Source: an uncultured Clostridium sp. (GTDB lineage Bacteria; Bacillota; Clostridia; TANB77; CAG-508). Taken from it: a stretch of 14,901 bases of DNA. The translations under genes and the position numbers were made by a program. A model generated the notes under the pieces. It saw nothing but the letters and a program-made list of their open reading frames with translations, was not told the DNA's origin and searched no databases. The DNA lies in NCBI GenBank assembly GCA_946545035.1, contig CAMNND010000015.1, positions 1-14,901 of the forward strand, read 5' to 3'. Shown here piece after piece: positions 7,231 through 14,636 of this stretch. Position 1 is the first letter of the stretch. Each line of letters starts with the position of its first letter.

Positions 7231-9537
7231 CTATTTTGATATTTTCTTTTCTATATCAGATCGAGATAATTTTAATGCAATCGTATTTGCGTTAATCCCA
7301 ATAAACGGATTATCAAGTATTAGTAGCTTTTTCATTAATGAATCAACTTCTTCAAATGTTGAAGCAATTTTTTCATTTTTAGCTGCGCTCTTAGCAATTG
7401 TTGCAATAAATTTTTCTTCGATCTCATCTTTAGATGTTCTAGCGACTTTGTTTATCTCGTCTAATATTTCGACAAATAAATCTTTTGTTTCAAGTTCAAT
7501 ACATACATCTGGCACCCCAACAAGTTTTATTGTATTGTCACCAAACTCTTCATACTCGAATCCAGCCTTTTTTAGAAGTAATAAATTATCTCTAGCAACA
7601 TCCATTTGCTTATTTGTTAACTCTATTACATCCGGTAAAAGCATCATCTGAGATTCACGATTTCCAAACGCATAATAGCTTTTCTTCAATCTTTCAAATA
7701 AAATTCTTTCATTAGCTGCTTTTTGATCAATTATATATAGTTCGTCATCTATTTCAATGATAACATATTTTGAGAATCCAATTCCTACATATTTGTATTT
7801 AATGTCATTATATCTATTAATGTGATCAATTGATTTAATTCCCTGAGCAGTTTCAAGTTTTATTTTAGGTTCTTCTTCTGACTTTGATTCCTGTTTTTCA
7901 GCTGGTCTAATCCCGAATGTTTTTCTATACATTTCCTCGAATGAGCTGTCTGATACATTGGATTCTTCTATTTTCTCTTCTTCTTTTGATATTTTTTCTT
8001 TTTTATCTTCTACTATTGCAATGTCCTCCATCCTAATAGGATTTATTGGAACTTCTATGTTTGCGCTTTCTTCTTTTTGAGTATCTATATTTAATAAATT
8101 ATCTTTTAGAGAAATAGAAAAATCATCCAAAACATTGTCTTTTATATTTTCAGATTTTCTTTCTTCTAATTTTATAGTAGTATCAGCTTCTATTTTCTTG
8201 TCATCTTCACCTTTCTTTAGCTCTTCTTGAAATTTAAGAACATCTTCAAAATAATTGATTCCATCATCTTCTTGCTCTTTATTTTCTGAAACCTTTACTT
8301 CTTGTTCTTCAAATTCAGAACTTACATCCTCAATTGCATGTTGCCTTAATCTATCATTGTATAGGTCTTCGATTAAATTTCCTGTATTTGAAATTGGTAT
8401 ATCTTCTATTGTTTTTTCTTCTGTTGGTTTTGAATATATATAATCCCTTTGTCTTTCAAGCTCTTTTAAGTCAAATTTGGTATTAGAGCCTTCTTTAATT
8501 AACTCAAGAATATCTTCCTCTTCCTCATTTTTTTCAGTAGTGCTTTCTTTTATATTAGCTAAAGTTTCTTTTATTGCATGGTACACAAGTTTAAATATTT
8601 TATTTTCGTCTTGAAATCTAATCTCAAGCTTTGCTGGATGTACATTTACATCAATTTGATGTGAATCTATATCTAAATTTAAAATTAAAAAACCATATTT
8701 ACCAGCGGGAACAAGACCCTTGAATGCCTGCTCTGCTGCACTCGTTAATATTTTATCTTTTATATATCTTCCATTTACAAAAAACAATTGTCCTGTACGA
8801 TTTGCCTTTGCTATCTCAGGTTTTCCAATGCAACCAGTTACTTTCATATCCTCAAATTTGTAATCAACATTTACTATGTTTTCAGCAATATCTTTACCAT
8901 ATATGCTATATACTGTATCTTTTACATTTCCACTTCCAGTTGTTTGTACCAGTGTTTTTCCTAAACTTTGAAGCTTAATTGATATTCCTGGATTTACAAG
9001 CGCTAATCTGTTAATTGCGTCTTCAACATACCCAAGCTCTGTAAAATCCTTTTTTAAAAATTTATATCTAACTGGAGTATTGTAAAATAAGTTTTCTACA
9101 ATTATTGTTGTTCCCTTAGGACATCCCTTTTCTTCTTTGCTAATTACCTTTCCACCTTCAACAACAATTGAATATCCTATTTCACTATCTTCTGTTCTTG
9201 AAGTAAGCTCTACTCTTGCTATGGCAGCAATACTTGCTAAAGCCTCTCCTCTGAATCCCATAGACTTAACTTCTTCCAAGTCCTTAGCGCTTCTTATCTT
9301 ACTTGTTGCATGTCTTTCAAATGCAATCTCCATATCGTCTGGTAAGAATCCTTTACCATTATCTGTTATTCGAATATATGTAATACCACCATTTTTGATT
9401 TCTACAGTGACATTTGTAGCACCAGCATCTATTGAGTTTTCCAATAGCTCTTTAACTACTGACGCAGGTCTTTCAATAACTTCTCCAGCCGCAATTTTAT
9501 TAATTGTTAAATCATCTAAAAGTACAATGTTACCCAT
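7231..9537 (-). CDS. mutL: DNA mismatch repair protein MutL with degenerate C-terminal endonuclease motifs
   Basis: MutL links mismatch recognition by MutS to strand incision. The GHKL ATPase half is complete: ELLENSIDAGAT (30-41), DNGKG (59-63), GFRGEAL (94-100), KGTTIIVENLFYNTPVR (141-157) and VNVHPAKLEIRF (297-308). A very long acidic linker (about 330-570) makes the protein 768 residues, against 627 for B. subtilis MutL. The C-terminal dimerisation fold is recognisable, but the metal/endonuclease motifs differ from the usual Firmicute form. DQHA-x2-E is DQKAANE at 604-610, the ACK-type motif lacks Cys (TIAKSAAK, 713-720), and the usual CPHGRPT after NPF is GINANT (747-752). The ATG at 9537 has AAAGGA upstream at a somewhat long spacing. 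It is the first gene of the mutL-miaA-HlyD operon. Confidence 0.95.
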   Translation of the reverse strand: MGNIVLLDDLTINKIAAGEVIERPASVVKELLENSIDAGATNVTVEIKNGGITYIRITDNGKGFLPDDMEIAFERHATSKIRSAKDLEEVKSMGFRGEALASIAAIARVELTSRTEDSEIGYSIVVEGGKVISKEEKGCPKGTTIIVENLFYNTPVRYKFLKKDFTELGYVEDAINRLALVNPGISIKLQSLGKTLVQTTGSGNVKDTVYSIYGKDIAENIVNVDYKFEDMKVTGCIGKPEIAKANRTGQLFFVNGRYIKDKILTSAAEQAFKGLVPAGKYGFLILNLDIDSHQIDVNVHPAKLEIRFQDENKIFKLVYHAIKETLANIKESTTEKNEEEEDILELIKEGSNTKFDLKELERQRDYIYSKPTEEKTIEDIPISNTGNLIEDLYNDRLRQHAIEDVSSEFEEQEVKVSENKEQEDDGINYFEDVLKFQEELKKGEDDKKIEADTTIKLEERKSENIKDNVLDDFSISLKDNLLNIDTQKEESANIEVPINPIRMEDIAIVEDKKEKISKEEEKIEESNVSDSSFEEMYRKTFGIRPAEKQESKSEEEPKIKLETAQGIKSIDHINRYNDIKYKYVGIGFSKYVIIEIDDELYIIDQKAANERILFERLKKSYYAFGNRESQMMLLPDVIELTNKQMDVARDNLLLLKKAGFEYEEFGDNTIKLVGVPDVCIELETKDLFVEILDEINKVARTSKDEIEEKFIATIAKSAAKNEKIASTFEEVDSLMKKLLILDNPFIGINANTIALKLSRSDIEKKISK

Positions 9538-9606
9538 TTGCTAATCTATCCTTTCTGGTGTTTAATTTTTTCATCTTCTTTAGTAAATAAAGTCCATTTT
9601 ATGAGA

Positions 9607-9636
9607 ATTATATCATTACAACTGCGAATTTGTACA
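9607..9636 (-). promoter_or_regulatory. Sigma-A promoter for the mutL operon
   Basis: Minus strand: -10 TATAAT (9612-9607) preceded by the extended TGA element, with TGTACA (9636-9631, 4 of 6) 18 bases further upstream as the -35. The start site would be near 9600, giving a leader of about 60 bases before the mutL ATG. Confidence 0.65.
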
Positions 9637-9666
9637 TAGAAAATTTGATTTTATCCAACTTTTTCG

Positions 9667-9695
9667 TAACACTTTTTTTGGCTTTGAATAATATA
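9667..9695 (+). promoter_or_regulatory. Possible promoter for the Cys-rich miniprotein (sigma-K-like or weak sigma-A)
   Basis: Upstream of the plus-strand miniprotein, an AC (9669-9670) is followed after 16 bases by AATAATATA (9687-9695). This resembles the mother-cell sigma-K pattern AC-N16-CATANNNTA with one mismatch. The same stretch also reads as a weak sigma-A site (GTAACA, 17 bp, TAATAT). I cannot decide between them. Confidence 0.3.
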
Positions 9696-9728
9696 TATCA
9701 AACAAGATTTGGAAGGGGTGAATTTATA

Positions 9729-9848
9729 ATGCCAGAAAATAGAAATTGTGGCTGTGGTTTTGGATTTGGTGATGATTGCATTTGGATCATTTTATTACTT
9801 CTAATAATCTGTTGTTGCTGTGGTGGTAACAGAGGTGGATGTTGTTAA
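9729..9848 (+). CDS. 39-residue Cys/Gly-rich single-span membrane miniprotein
   Basis: The ATG at 9729 follows AAGGGGTGA at good spacing; an upstream in-frame start at 9630 has no ribosome site and would run through the promoter region, so I reject it. The protein has three parts: a soluble N-terminus with a CGCGFGFG motif (7-14), one hydrophobic segment WIILLLLIICCCC (about 19-31) ending in four consecutive cysteines, and a GGNRGGCC tail. There are nine cysteines in 39 residues. The layout resembles the small Gly/Cys-rich YjcZ-like sporulation and coat-associated miniproteins of Firmicutes, but I cannot assign it by sequence alone. It is a lone gene, divergent from mutL and closed by a strong terminator at 9887-9923. 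Confidence 0.7.
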   Translation: MPENRNCGCGFGFGDDCIWIILLLLIICCCCGGNRGGCC

Positions 9849-9886
9849 TTTACTAATTGGTAACACTACTAAACATATTTAATGGT

Positions 9887-9923
9887 AAAAAAAGAATGAT
9901 AATTAAATTATCATTCTTTTTTT
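9887..9923. terminator. Strong bidirectional terminator between convergent genes
   Basis: A perfect 16-bp stem (9887-9902 with 9908-9923) with a 5-nt loop, A-tract on one arm and T-tract on the other. It serves the miniprotein on the plus strand and the Ig-like gene on the minus strand, whose stop is two bases away. Confidence 0.92.
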
Positions 9924-9925
9924 AT

Positions 9926-10897
9926 TTATTTTGTTGTTTTACCTTTATACTCTTTCTTTACATTTCCTTCATATGCTTTTACTATAATAAAGTTCTCACC
10001 ATCAACCAAATCAAGAGTGAATTCATAAGTATTTCCTTCTATATTTTCTATTGTTTTCTCTTCATTATTAAAATTATACTCTATCTTGGTAATTTCATAT
10101 TCATCTGTAACTTTAATCATAAGCTGTGTATCATTCTTCGTTACAGAAATTTCTGGTCCGTCTGTTCCGTGAACATCCTTCTCAAATTCTTTTACATTTC
10201 CAGCCTTGTCATATGCCTTAACCTTAAGCTTGTTGTCACCTTTTAGTGCATCAATCTTTGCACTTAATGTCTTTTCATCAGCAGATAATCCTGTGATTCT
10301 AACTTCTTCTCCATCGTTCCAACTATACGCTACATAATCCATCATAACATCATCTGTAACTGTAATAATAACTTTACCTGGTTCTGCGGTTAAAGAAATT
10401 GTTGGAGGATTCTTATCGTTTTCAATTGCTGTTTTCTTATCAACCTCCTGAGGTATCTCTGCATCAGGTCCTCCAAACTCATCGTCTGGTTCATCATATA
10501 CAATTTTGATTGTATCGTATGTTACTGTACTTCCATCAACAGCATATGACTTTAATGCCAATTCATTTACTCCTATTGGATTGTTTACTTCAAAACTAAA
10601 CTCTTTTTCTCCAGATTTATTTATGGTTGTTTCTTCACCATTATTCCAAGCATAAGTTATTTTCTTTATTCCAACTTCAGATTTTACATTAAATACTGTC
10701 TTATCTAAATCTATATTTCCAGTTATTTCTGGTTTAGAAACATATACCTCTTTTTTTAAGTTCGTATATAATTTCCAACCACCTTCACCGACTAAAATCA
10801 AAGCAAACAATATTAAATATATACACAAGTGTTTTGCGTTTGTTTTTATAATTCGTTGACTATTTTCAGTGTTTCTAAACATCAATATTTGGTTCAT
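9926..10897 (-). CDS. Membrane-anchored protein with three Ig-like repeats
   Basis: A 323-residue protein with a short cytoplasmic N-terminus, one membrane anchor (about 22-42) without a lipobox or clear cleavage site, and an extracellular part of three related beta-rich repeats: about 56-135, 163-245 and 247-323. The repeats share the pattern I/V-x-Y-x-W/F-N-x-x-E-x-x-I and then a hydrophobic strand with K-A/S-Y (ITYAWNNGEETTI; VAYSWNDGEEVRI; IEYNFNNEEKTI). A proline/acid-rich hinge (DEPDDEFGGPDAEIPQE) joins repeats 1 and 2. These are bacterial Ig-like domains of the kind found in surface and adhesion proteins; the ligand is unknown and there is no sortase motif. The start has AAAGGTG seven bases upstream. 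It is a single-gene unit with its own promoter and terminators on both sides. Confidence 0.85.
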   Translation of the reverse strand: MNQILMFRNTENSQRIIKTNAKHLCIYLILFALILVGEGGWKLYTNLKKEVYVSKPEITGNIDLDKTVFNVKSEVGIKKITYAWNNGEETTINKSGEKEFSFEVNNPIGVNELALKSYAVDGSTVTYDTIKIVYDEPDDEFGGPDAEIPQEVDKKTAIENDKNPPTISLTAEPGKVIITVTDDVMMDYVAYSWNDGEEVRITGLSADEKTLSAKIDALKGDNKLKVKAYDKAGNVKEFEKDVHGTDGPEISVTKNDTQLMIKVTDEYEITKIEYNFNNEEKTIENIEGNTYEFTLDLVDGENFIIVKAYEGNVKKEYKGKTTK

Positions 10898-10933
10898 ATT
10901 AAAGCACCTTTCTAAATTTATAAATTTGCACCA

Positions 10934-10962
10934 ATTATATCATAATCATTAATTTAAGTAAA
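10934..10962 (-). promoter_or_regulatory. Sigma-A promoter for the Ig-like gene
   Basis: Minus strand: -10 TATAAT (10939-10934) with a TGA extension, a 17-bp spacer and -35 TTTACT (10962-10957, 4 of 6). It lies just inside the terminator of spoIIE and about 40 bases from the ATG. Confidence 0.7.
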
Positions 10963-10965
10963 CAA

Positions 10966-11006
10966 AAAAATAATTGTCACTCAATAAATTAGTGACAATT
11001 ATTTTT
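10966..11006. terminator. Terminator after spoIIE
   Basis: A 16-bp inverted repeat (10966-10981 with 10991-11006) around a 9-nt loop, containing the TTGTCACT/AGTGACAA core. On the minus strand it is followed by a T-run. It lies 17 bases past the spoIIE stop. Confidence 0.9.
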
Positions 11007-11022
11007 CTTGTAGTACTTATAC

Positions 11023-13506
11023 TTATTTTGAAATCTTTGCAACAATTACTGTCATATCATCTTTTTCTTTTCCATAATTGTTATCTATCGCTTCACTTAT
11101 TATTAAATCTGCAATTTGTTGTACATCTTCTGTTTGTAATTCCTCAATAAAATATTTAAGCCATAGCTCTTTATTCTGGAATTCTTCATTTGACTCCGTA
11201 ATCCCATCAGTACACATTATAATTATGTCGCCTTCCTTCAAGTCTTTCTCATAATCTTTGAACTCAACTTCATTTACAATTCCAGTTGGCAAAGCAGACA
11301 AGTTAATAAGCTCTACTTCCTTGTTTCTTTTTATATAAGTTGGACATGCACCATTTTTTATAAGTTCCATATTTCCTTGGTATAAATCAAGAATTGAGAT
11401 ATCTAGCGTTGCATACATGTCTTCTTCCATCTCAGAAGAAAGGGCTGAATTAATCATTTTTATCGATGTATCTTTCTTAAATCCTGCAGATAACATCTTC
11501 TCTAGCATTTTAATCGCAACTTTACTGCATTTTCTTGCCTCAGGTCCTGATCCTTTTCCATCACTTATCGCTAGTAAATACTTTCCGTCATTTAATTTGA
11601 TTTGTGTACTTGTATCACCTGAAACTAAAGAATCATGTTTTTTAGCTCTGGCTATTCCAACTTTTAAACTATATTTGTCTTTTGAAATAAATCTGTAAAC
11701 ACATTCAGCAGTTTCATTTTTAGCTGCGCACTTCCTCTTCTGCATAACTATTTGCTCTTCAAATACTTTAGTTAAAACCTTCTCAATTTTCTTATATTCG
11801 CATGTATCCTGATTACATTTTTCTTTTTTAGTATATATACTTATATTTTTTCTCTTTGATTCCGCTTCTTTAATTTTTATTTCAGTAACTTCAATACCTT
11901 TTTGTTTTAATACCTTGATAATCATTTGTTTTTTATCATCAAATGAACTATCACTTTCTTTCTCAATATCTTCAGCTAAATCAGAAATCACTTCAGAAAC
12001 ATTTTCTAATTGACTCTTTATATTTTTGTTGTTTTCATTGATTTTTTTCTTTAATATAAAGTTTGCCTTTTCGTTGTCATATGCTTTATTAATTGCATCT
12101 ATCATATCGTTGATATCATTTTCCACGCTTTTGTTAATATTTTCATCTTCTATTCCAATAATATAATTATTATGTTTTGCAAAGATAGCGATTAATATAT
12201 CTTTTGACAGCTTGTTATTATCTTTTAATGTATCGTATATATCTCCTGCGATTTCATTCGAAGTTACGATGTCTTGATATAATATATTATCTTCCATATC
12301 TATTAAATTATTTTTTAGCTCTTTTTCGAATATCAACTTATTCTCGTCAATTTCTTCGCTCTTTTTATCAACTTCAACAGTTGTTGCTGCAACTTCGCCA
12401 TAGCTCTTAGCAATTTCTGCAATCGTTTCTGAAACATCATTTAATTTTGTAGCAGTTTCTTTACTCATATTTAATGTTTTCTTTGTTGTTTCCGGTAATA
12501 TTGAAGTGCTGTCAAAGAAATCATCCATTACATATTCAAGTTTCTTAGGGATTAATAGTAATCCTAATGATGCTATTAATATTTCTTGGAATACGATTAT
12601 TGGCTCAATATTTCCACTAGAAAAATACGTAATCAAGATATTTCCAATAATGAATCCGATAATTACACCTATTCTGCCAATTTTACTTAATATTCCAGAA
12701 AGCATTCCAGCAATCGCAAAAGCAGCAATCACAATTGGGGGTTCATTCCCAATAATACCAAGCACAACTCCAATTGTAACGCCGCCAACAGTTCCAAGTA
12801 GCACTCCGCTCTTCCATCCTAATATCAGTACTATTAAAATACATAAAATATTCTTAAGAGAATATCCTAATATTGTAATAGGTCCAAATGCAGATATTGC
12901 TATTGAAATTAAAACAGCCGCTCCCATTATTTCCTCGATTGAAAATACTGTTTTGTATCCATAATCATATATAACATCCAGTGAATTAACAAACACTTTA
13001 TAAAATACATATGTTGTTATACAAAGCATCAAAGCTACAACCATACTCGAAATATTGACTGACGAAAATAACATTGGAATTATCTTTACTAGTATAATTG
13101 ATAGTATGATATTTTTGCCAAACATTGCTTTTTCATTTACATCCTCTTGCTTTTTTGCTTTAAAAATAAATAATGTTATGAAAAATACAATACTTATTAA
13201 AAAATAACTCCCCGTCGCATCAGCTCCAAGACCAATAAAACTTCCTAATATGGTTGCTATGTATACAACACTTATTGGTATTCCACAACTTGCTGATGCG
13301 GCAACAATCGATAATGAAAATGGAGCGATTCCAAGTGATGAATCACCTCCAAAATTAACCATTGAAATTAAAAATGAAATTACATATATAATAATATTTC
13401 TAACTGAAAATAATTTTAATAATAAATCTTTAACATCAATTTGATCATATTTAACATCTTTACCGTGATTTTTTCTATTATAATCACCAGCTACACCTTG
13501 AAACAT
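11023..13506 (-). CDS. spoIIE: Stage II sporulation protein E, PP2C-type phosphatase
   Basis: SpoIIE sits in the polar septum and dephosphorylates the anti-anti-sigma factor SpoIIAA, which releases sigma-F in the forespore. From the ATG at 13506 it has 827 residues, the length of B. subtilis SpoIIE. There are about ten membrane segments between residues 35 and 322, then a helical regulatory/oligomerisation region (about 330-600) with a Cys cluster (564, 569, 593, 602). The C-terminal PP2C phosphatase has its metal-binding aspartates in SGDTST (D631), AISDGKGSG (D649), CTDGITES (D767) and DDMTVIV (816-817). A GTG nine bases further upstream is in frame but lies inside the AGAGGTGG ribosome site, so I prefer the ATG. 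It is monocistronic, with a terminator downstream. I see no convincing Spo0A box upstream. Confidence 0.96.
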   Translation of the reverse strand: MFQGVAGDYNRKNHGKDVKYDQIDVKDLLLKLFSVRNIIIYVISFLISMVNFGGDSSLGIAPFSLSIVAASASCGIPISVVYIATILGSFIGLGADATGSYFLISIVFFITLFIFKAKKQEDVNEKAMFGKNIILSIILVKIIPMLFSSVNISSMVVALMLCITTYVFYKVFVNSLDVIYDYGYKTVFSIEEIMGAAVLISIAISAFGPITILGYSLKNILCILIVLILGWKSGVLLGTVGGVTIGVVLGIIGNEPPIVIAAFAIAGMLSGILSKIGRIGVIIGFIIGNILITYFSSGNIEPIIVFQEILIASLGLLLIPKKLEYVMDDFFDSTSILPETTKKTLNMSKETATKLNDVSETIAEIAKSYGEVAATTVEVDKKSEEIDENKLIFEKELKNNLIDMEDNILYQDIVTSNEIAGDIYDTLKDNNKLSKDILIAIFAKHNNYIIGIEDENINKSVENDINDMIDAINKAYDNEKANFILKKKINENNKNIKSQLENVSEVISDLAEDIEKESDSSFDDKKQMIIKVLKQKGIEVTEIKIKEAESKRKNISIYTKKEKCNQDTCEYKKIEKVLTKVFEEQIVMQKRKCAAKNETAECVYRFISKDKYSLKVGIARAKKHDSLVSGDTSTQIKLNDGKYLLAISDGKGSGPEARKCSKVAIKMLEKMLSAGFKKDTSIKMINSALSSEMEEDMYATLDISILDLYQGNMELIKNGACPTYIKRNKEVELINLSALPTGIVNEVEFKDYEKDLKEGDIIIMCTDGITESNEEFQNKELWLKYFIEELQTEDVQQIADLIISEAIDNNYGKEKDDMTVIVAKISK

Positions 13507-13615
13507 CCTTACCACCTCTTGCTCTTTTTATTTATGTACATATATTACACAAATGTCTCTAAAAATTCTGTCGTTTTTAATACATAAATATTAAAAAGTT
13601 TTTTACATATTGTGA

Positions 13616-13621
13616 TATAAT
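13616..13621 (+). promoter_or_regulatory. Extended -10 element facing the small plus-strand cassette
   Basis: TATAAT preceded by TGTGA (extended -10 context) on the plus strand, without a good -35. It lies about 150 bases upstream of the first cassette gene in the AT-rich gap between spoIIE and the cassette. It could give a low, vegetative transcript; a chance match is possible. Confidence 0.3.
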
Positions 13622-13721
13622 TTATTTTTATTTTCTATATTTATCTCTAATAACACAAATTTCAATTCGTATTTTATCTCATAATCCCATAAAAAACAAT
13701 ATTTAGCAAAAAATAATATAT

Positions 13722-13747
13722 ACATTTTTTAAAGCCTGCATATATTA
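13722..13747 (+). promoter_or_regulatory. Possible sigma-K/sigma-E-type promoter for the three-gene cassette
   Basis: GCATATATTA (C at 13739) fits the mother-cell -10 pattern gCATANNNTA, with an AC 15 bases upstream at 13722-13723. It lies about 30 bases before the first cassette ATG, the expected place for a promoter. If real, the cassette is a late sporulation unit. Short AT-rich matches are weak evidence. Confidence 0.35.
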
Positions 13748-13774
13748 TATTAAGATTTTTTTCTTGGAGGTTAT

Positions 13775-13936
13775 ATGAATAATAATAATAATATAGATGT
13801 TGGTAGTCTTATGAAAATGCTTGCAAAAATGGATAAAAAGGACTTGGCAAATGGCATGAATCAATTAAATACAATCTTAAAATCAAATGATAAGGATAAG
13901 ATTCTAAACGACTTGAAAAAAAATTTGAATAAATAA
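13775..13936 (+). CDS. 53-residue helical protein, first gene of a small cassette
   Basis: The ATG at 13775 follows GGAGG. The peptide begins MNNNNNIDVGSLMKMLAKMD and ends in a lysine-rich helix (DKILNDLKKNLNK). The pattern is two amphipathic helices joined by a short linker, with no membrane segment and no cysteine. The Asn run is encoded by five AAT codons. The stop is 17 bases before the next gene, which has its own strong ribosome site. Both proteins look like small helix-forming proteins and could bind each other. I do not recognise a named family; I recall similar short proteins as hypothetical in Clostridia, but cannot verify that here. Confidence 0.7.
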   Translation: MNNNNNIDVGSLMKMLAKMDKKDLANGMNQLNTILKSNDKDKILNDLKKNLNK

Positions 13937-13953
13937 TAATTTGGAGGTCATAT

Positions 13954-14355
13954 ATGGGTGAAGATATGGAAGATGTTTTTCAAAAACTTAATTCAATAAT
14001 CTCTGATAAAGAAACAGCGGATAATTTGAAAAATATTATAAATAATTTCAATACTTCATCCACAAATTCTAGTCAAGCATTTGATGATGAAAAAGATAAA
14101 AATTATCAAAACAACGCAAAAAACAATTCTTCCGATATTCCAAATTTTGACATCAATACAATTTTAAAATTAAAAAATTTAATGGATAGATTTAATAGCT
14201 CTAATAATGATTCTAGAGCTAATTTATTGTTAGCATTAAAGCCTTATTTAACTGATTCAAAAAAAGAAAAAATTGACTTGTACATAAAATTTTTGAAGAT
14301 TTTAAACGTTGCTGAGGCTTTAGATTTAGATGGTGGTGGTTGCAGTAGTGAATAG
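13954..14355 (+). CDS. 133-residue helical protein of unknown function, second cassette gene
   Basis: The start at 13954 is preceded by GGAGG at six bases. The N-terminal third (residues 1-33) is a predicted helix (EDVFQKLNSIISDKETADNL), followed by an Asn/Ser/Asp-rich linker (about 34-62). A well-ordered hydrophobic/basic module (64-122) then contains FDINTILKLKNLMDRF and RANLLLALKPYLTDSKKEKI. This module, with its LLLALKPYL core, looks like the conserved part. The C-terminus ends in GGGCSSE. There is no signal peptide or membrane segment. The end overlaps the start of the third gene by eight bases, which suggests coupled translation. Function not recognised. Confidence 0.75.
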   Translation: MGEDMEDVFQKLNSIISDKETADNLKNIINNFNTSSTNSSQAFDDEKDKNYQNNAKNNSSDIPNFDINTILKLKNLMDRFNSSNNDSRANLLLALKPYLTDSKKEKIDLYIKFLKILNVAEALDLDGGGCSSE

Positions 14356-14608
14356 ATTTTATAATCCGTTTATGAATTTTAATTATCCACATTATATCTA
14401 CAAAAAACCTACCTGCCCACCTGGCATTTCAAAATCTAATTTAAATGATATAGAAGAAAAAAATACAAATAAACCGATAATTGAACTGCTTGGGATAAAG
14501 CTATATAAAGATGACATCTTAATATTACTTCTTATATATTTTTTATATATGGAAAAGAATAATGATTTTATCTTGTACATATTGCTCTTTTCTCTAATTT
14601 TGTCATAA
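14348..14608 (+). CDS. 86-residue small membrane protein, third cassette gene
   Basis: I place the start at the GTG at 14348, inside the end of the previous gene, because a GGTGGTGG stretch lies seven bases upstream; an ATG at 14330 is in frame but lies within that gene's coding end. The N-terminus is aromatic and Pro-rich (NRFYNPFMNFNYPHYIY), then a charged linker (about 28-42). The C-terminal half has two hydrophobic segments (about 57-67 and 74-86) separated by YMEKNND, introduced by IELLGIKLYKDDI. It probably inserts in the membrane and may anchor the two soluble partners. I do not recognise a named family. A terminator follows immediately after the stop. Confidence 0.65.
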   Translation: MNRFYNPFMNFNYPHYIYKKPTCPPGISKSNLNDIEEKNTNKPIIELLGIKLYKDDILILLLIYFLYMEKNNDFILYILLFSLILS

Positions 14609-14636
14609 AAAAGAGCGCTCTTATGAACGCTCTTTT
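14609..14636. terminator. Terminator between the cassette and the converging PBP gene
   Basis: A 9-bp stem (AAAAGAGCG 14609-14617 with CGCTCTTTT 14628-14636) and 10-nt loop lie between the convergent genes. The stop codon of the penicillin-binding protein overlaps the right arm. Confidence 0.8.

Noticed and set aside
9137..9544. Plus-strand open frame opposite the mutL N-terminus
   Set aside because: Shadow of the conserved ATPase domain, without a ribosome site or recognisable product.
9630..9728. N-terminal extension of the Cys-rich miniprotein
   Set aside because: The extended start has no ribosome site and overlaps the mutL -35 and the likely promoter of the miniprotein itself; the ATG at 9729 has a strong Shine-Dalgarno site.
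9857..10246. Plus-strand open frame opposite the Ig-like gene
   Set aside because: It runs through the bidirectional terminator and is antisense to a well-supported gene; Phe/Ile-rich low-complexity product without a ribosome site.
12506..12964. Plus-strand open frame of about 150 codons inside spoIIE
   Set aside because: It lies wholly opposite the membrane part of spoIIE, has no ribosome site, and its Ile/Pro-rich composition is what antisense of membrane-protein codons gives.
13540..13600. Spo0A box upstream of spoIIE
   Set aside because: The closest matches, TGTCGTT on the plus strand and TTTGTGTAA on the minus strand, each miss two bases, which is not meaningful in DNA this AT-rich.
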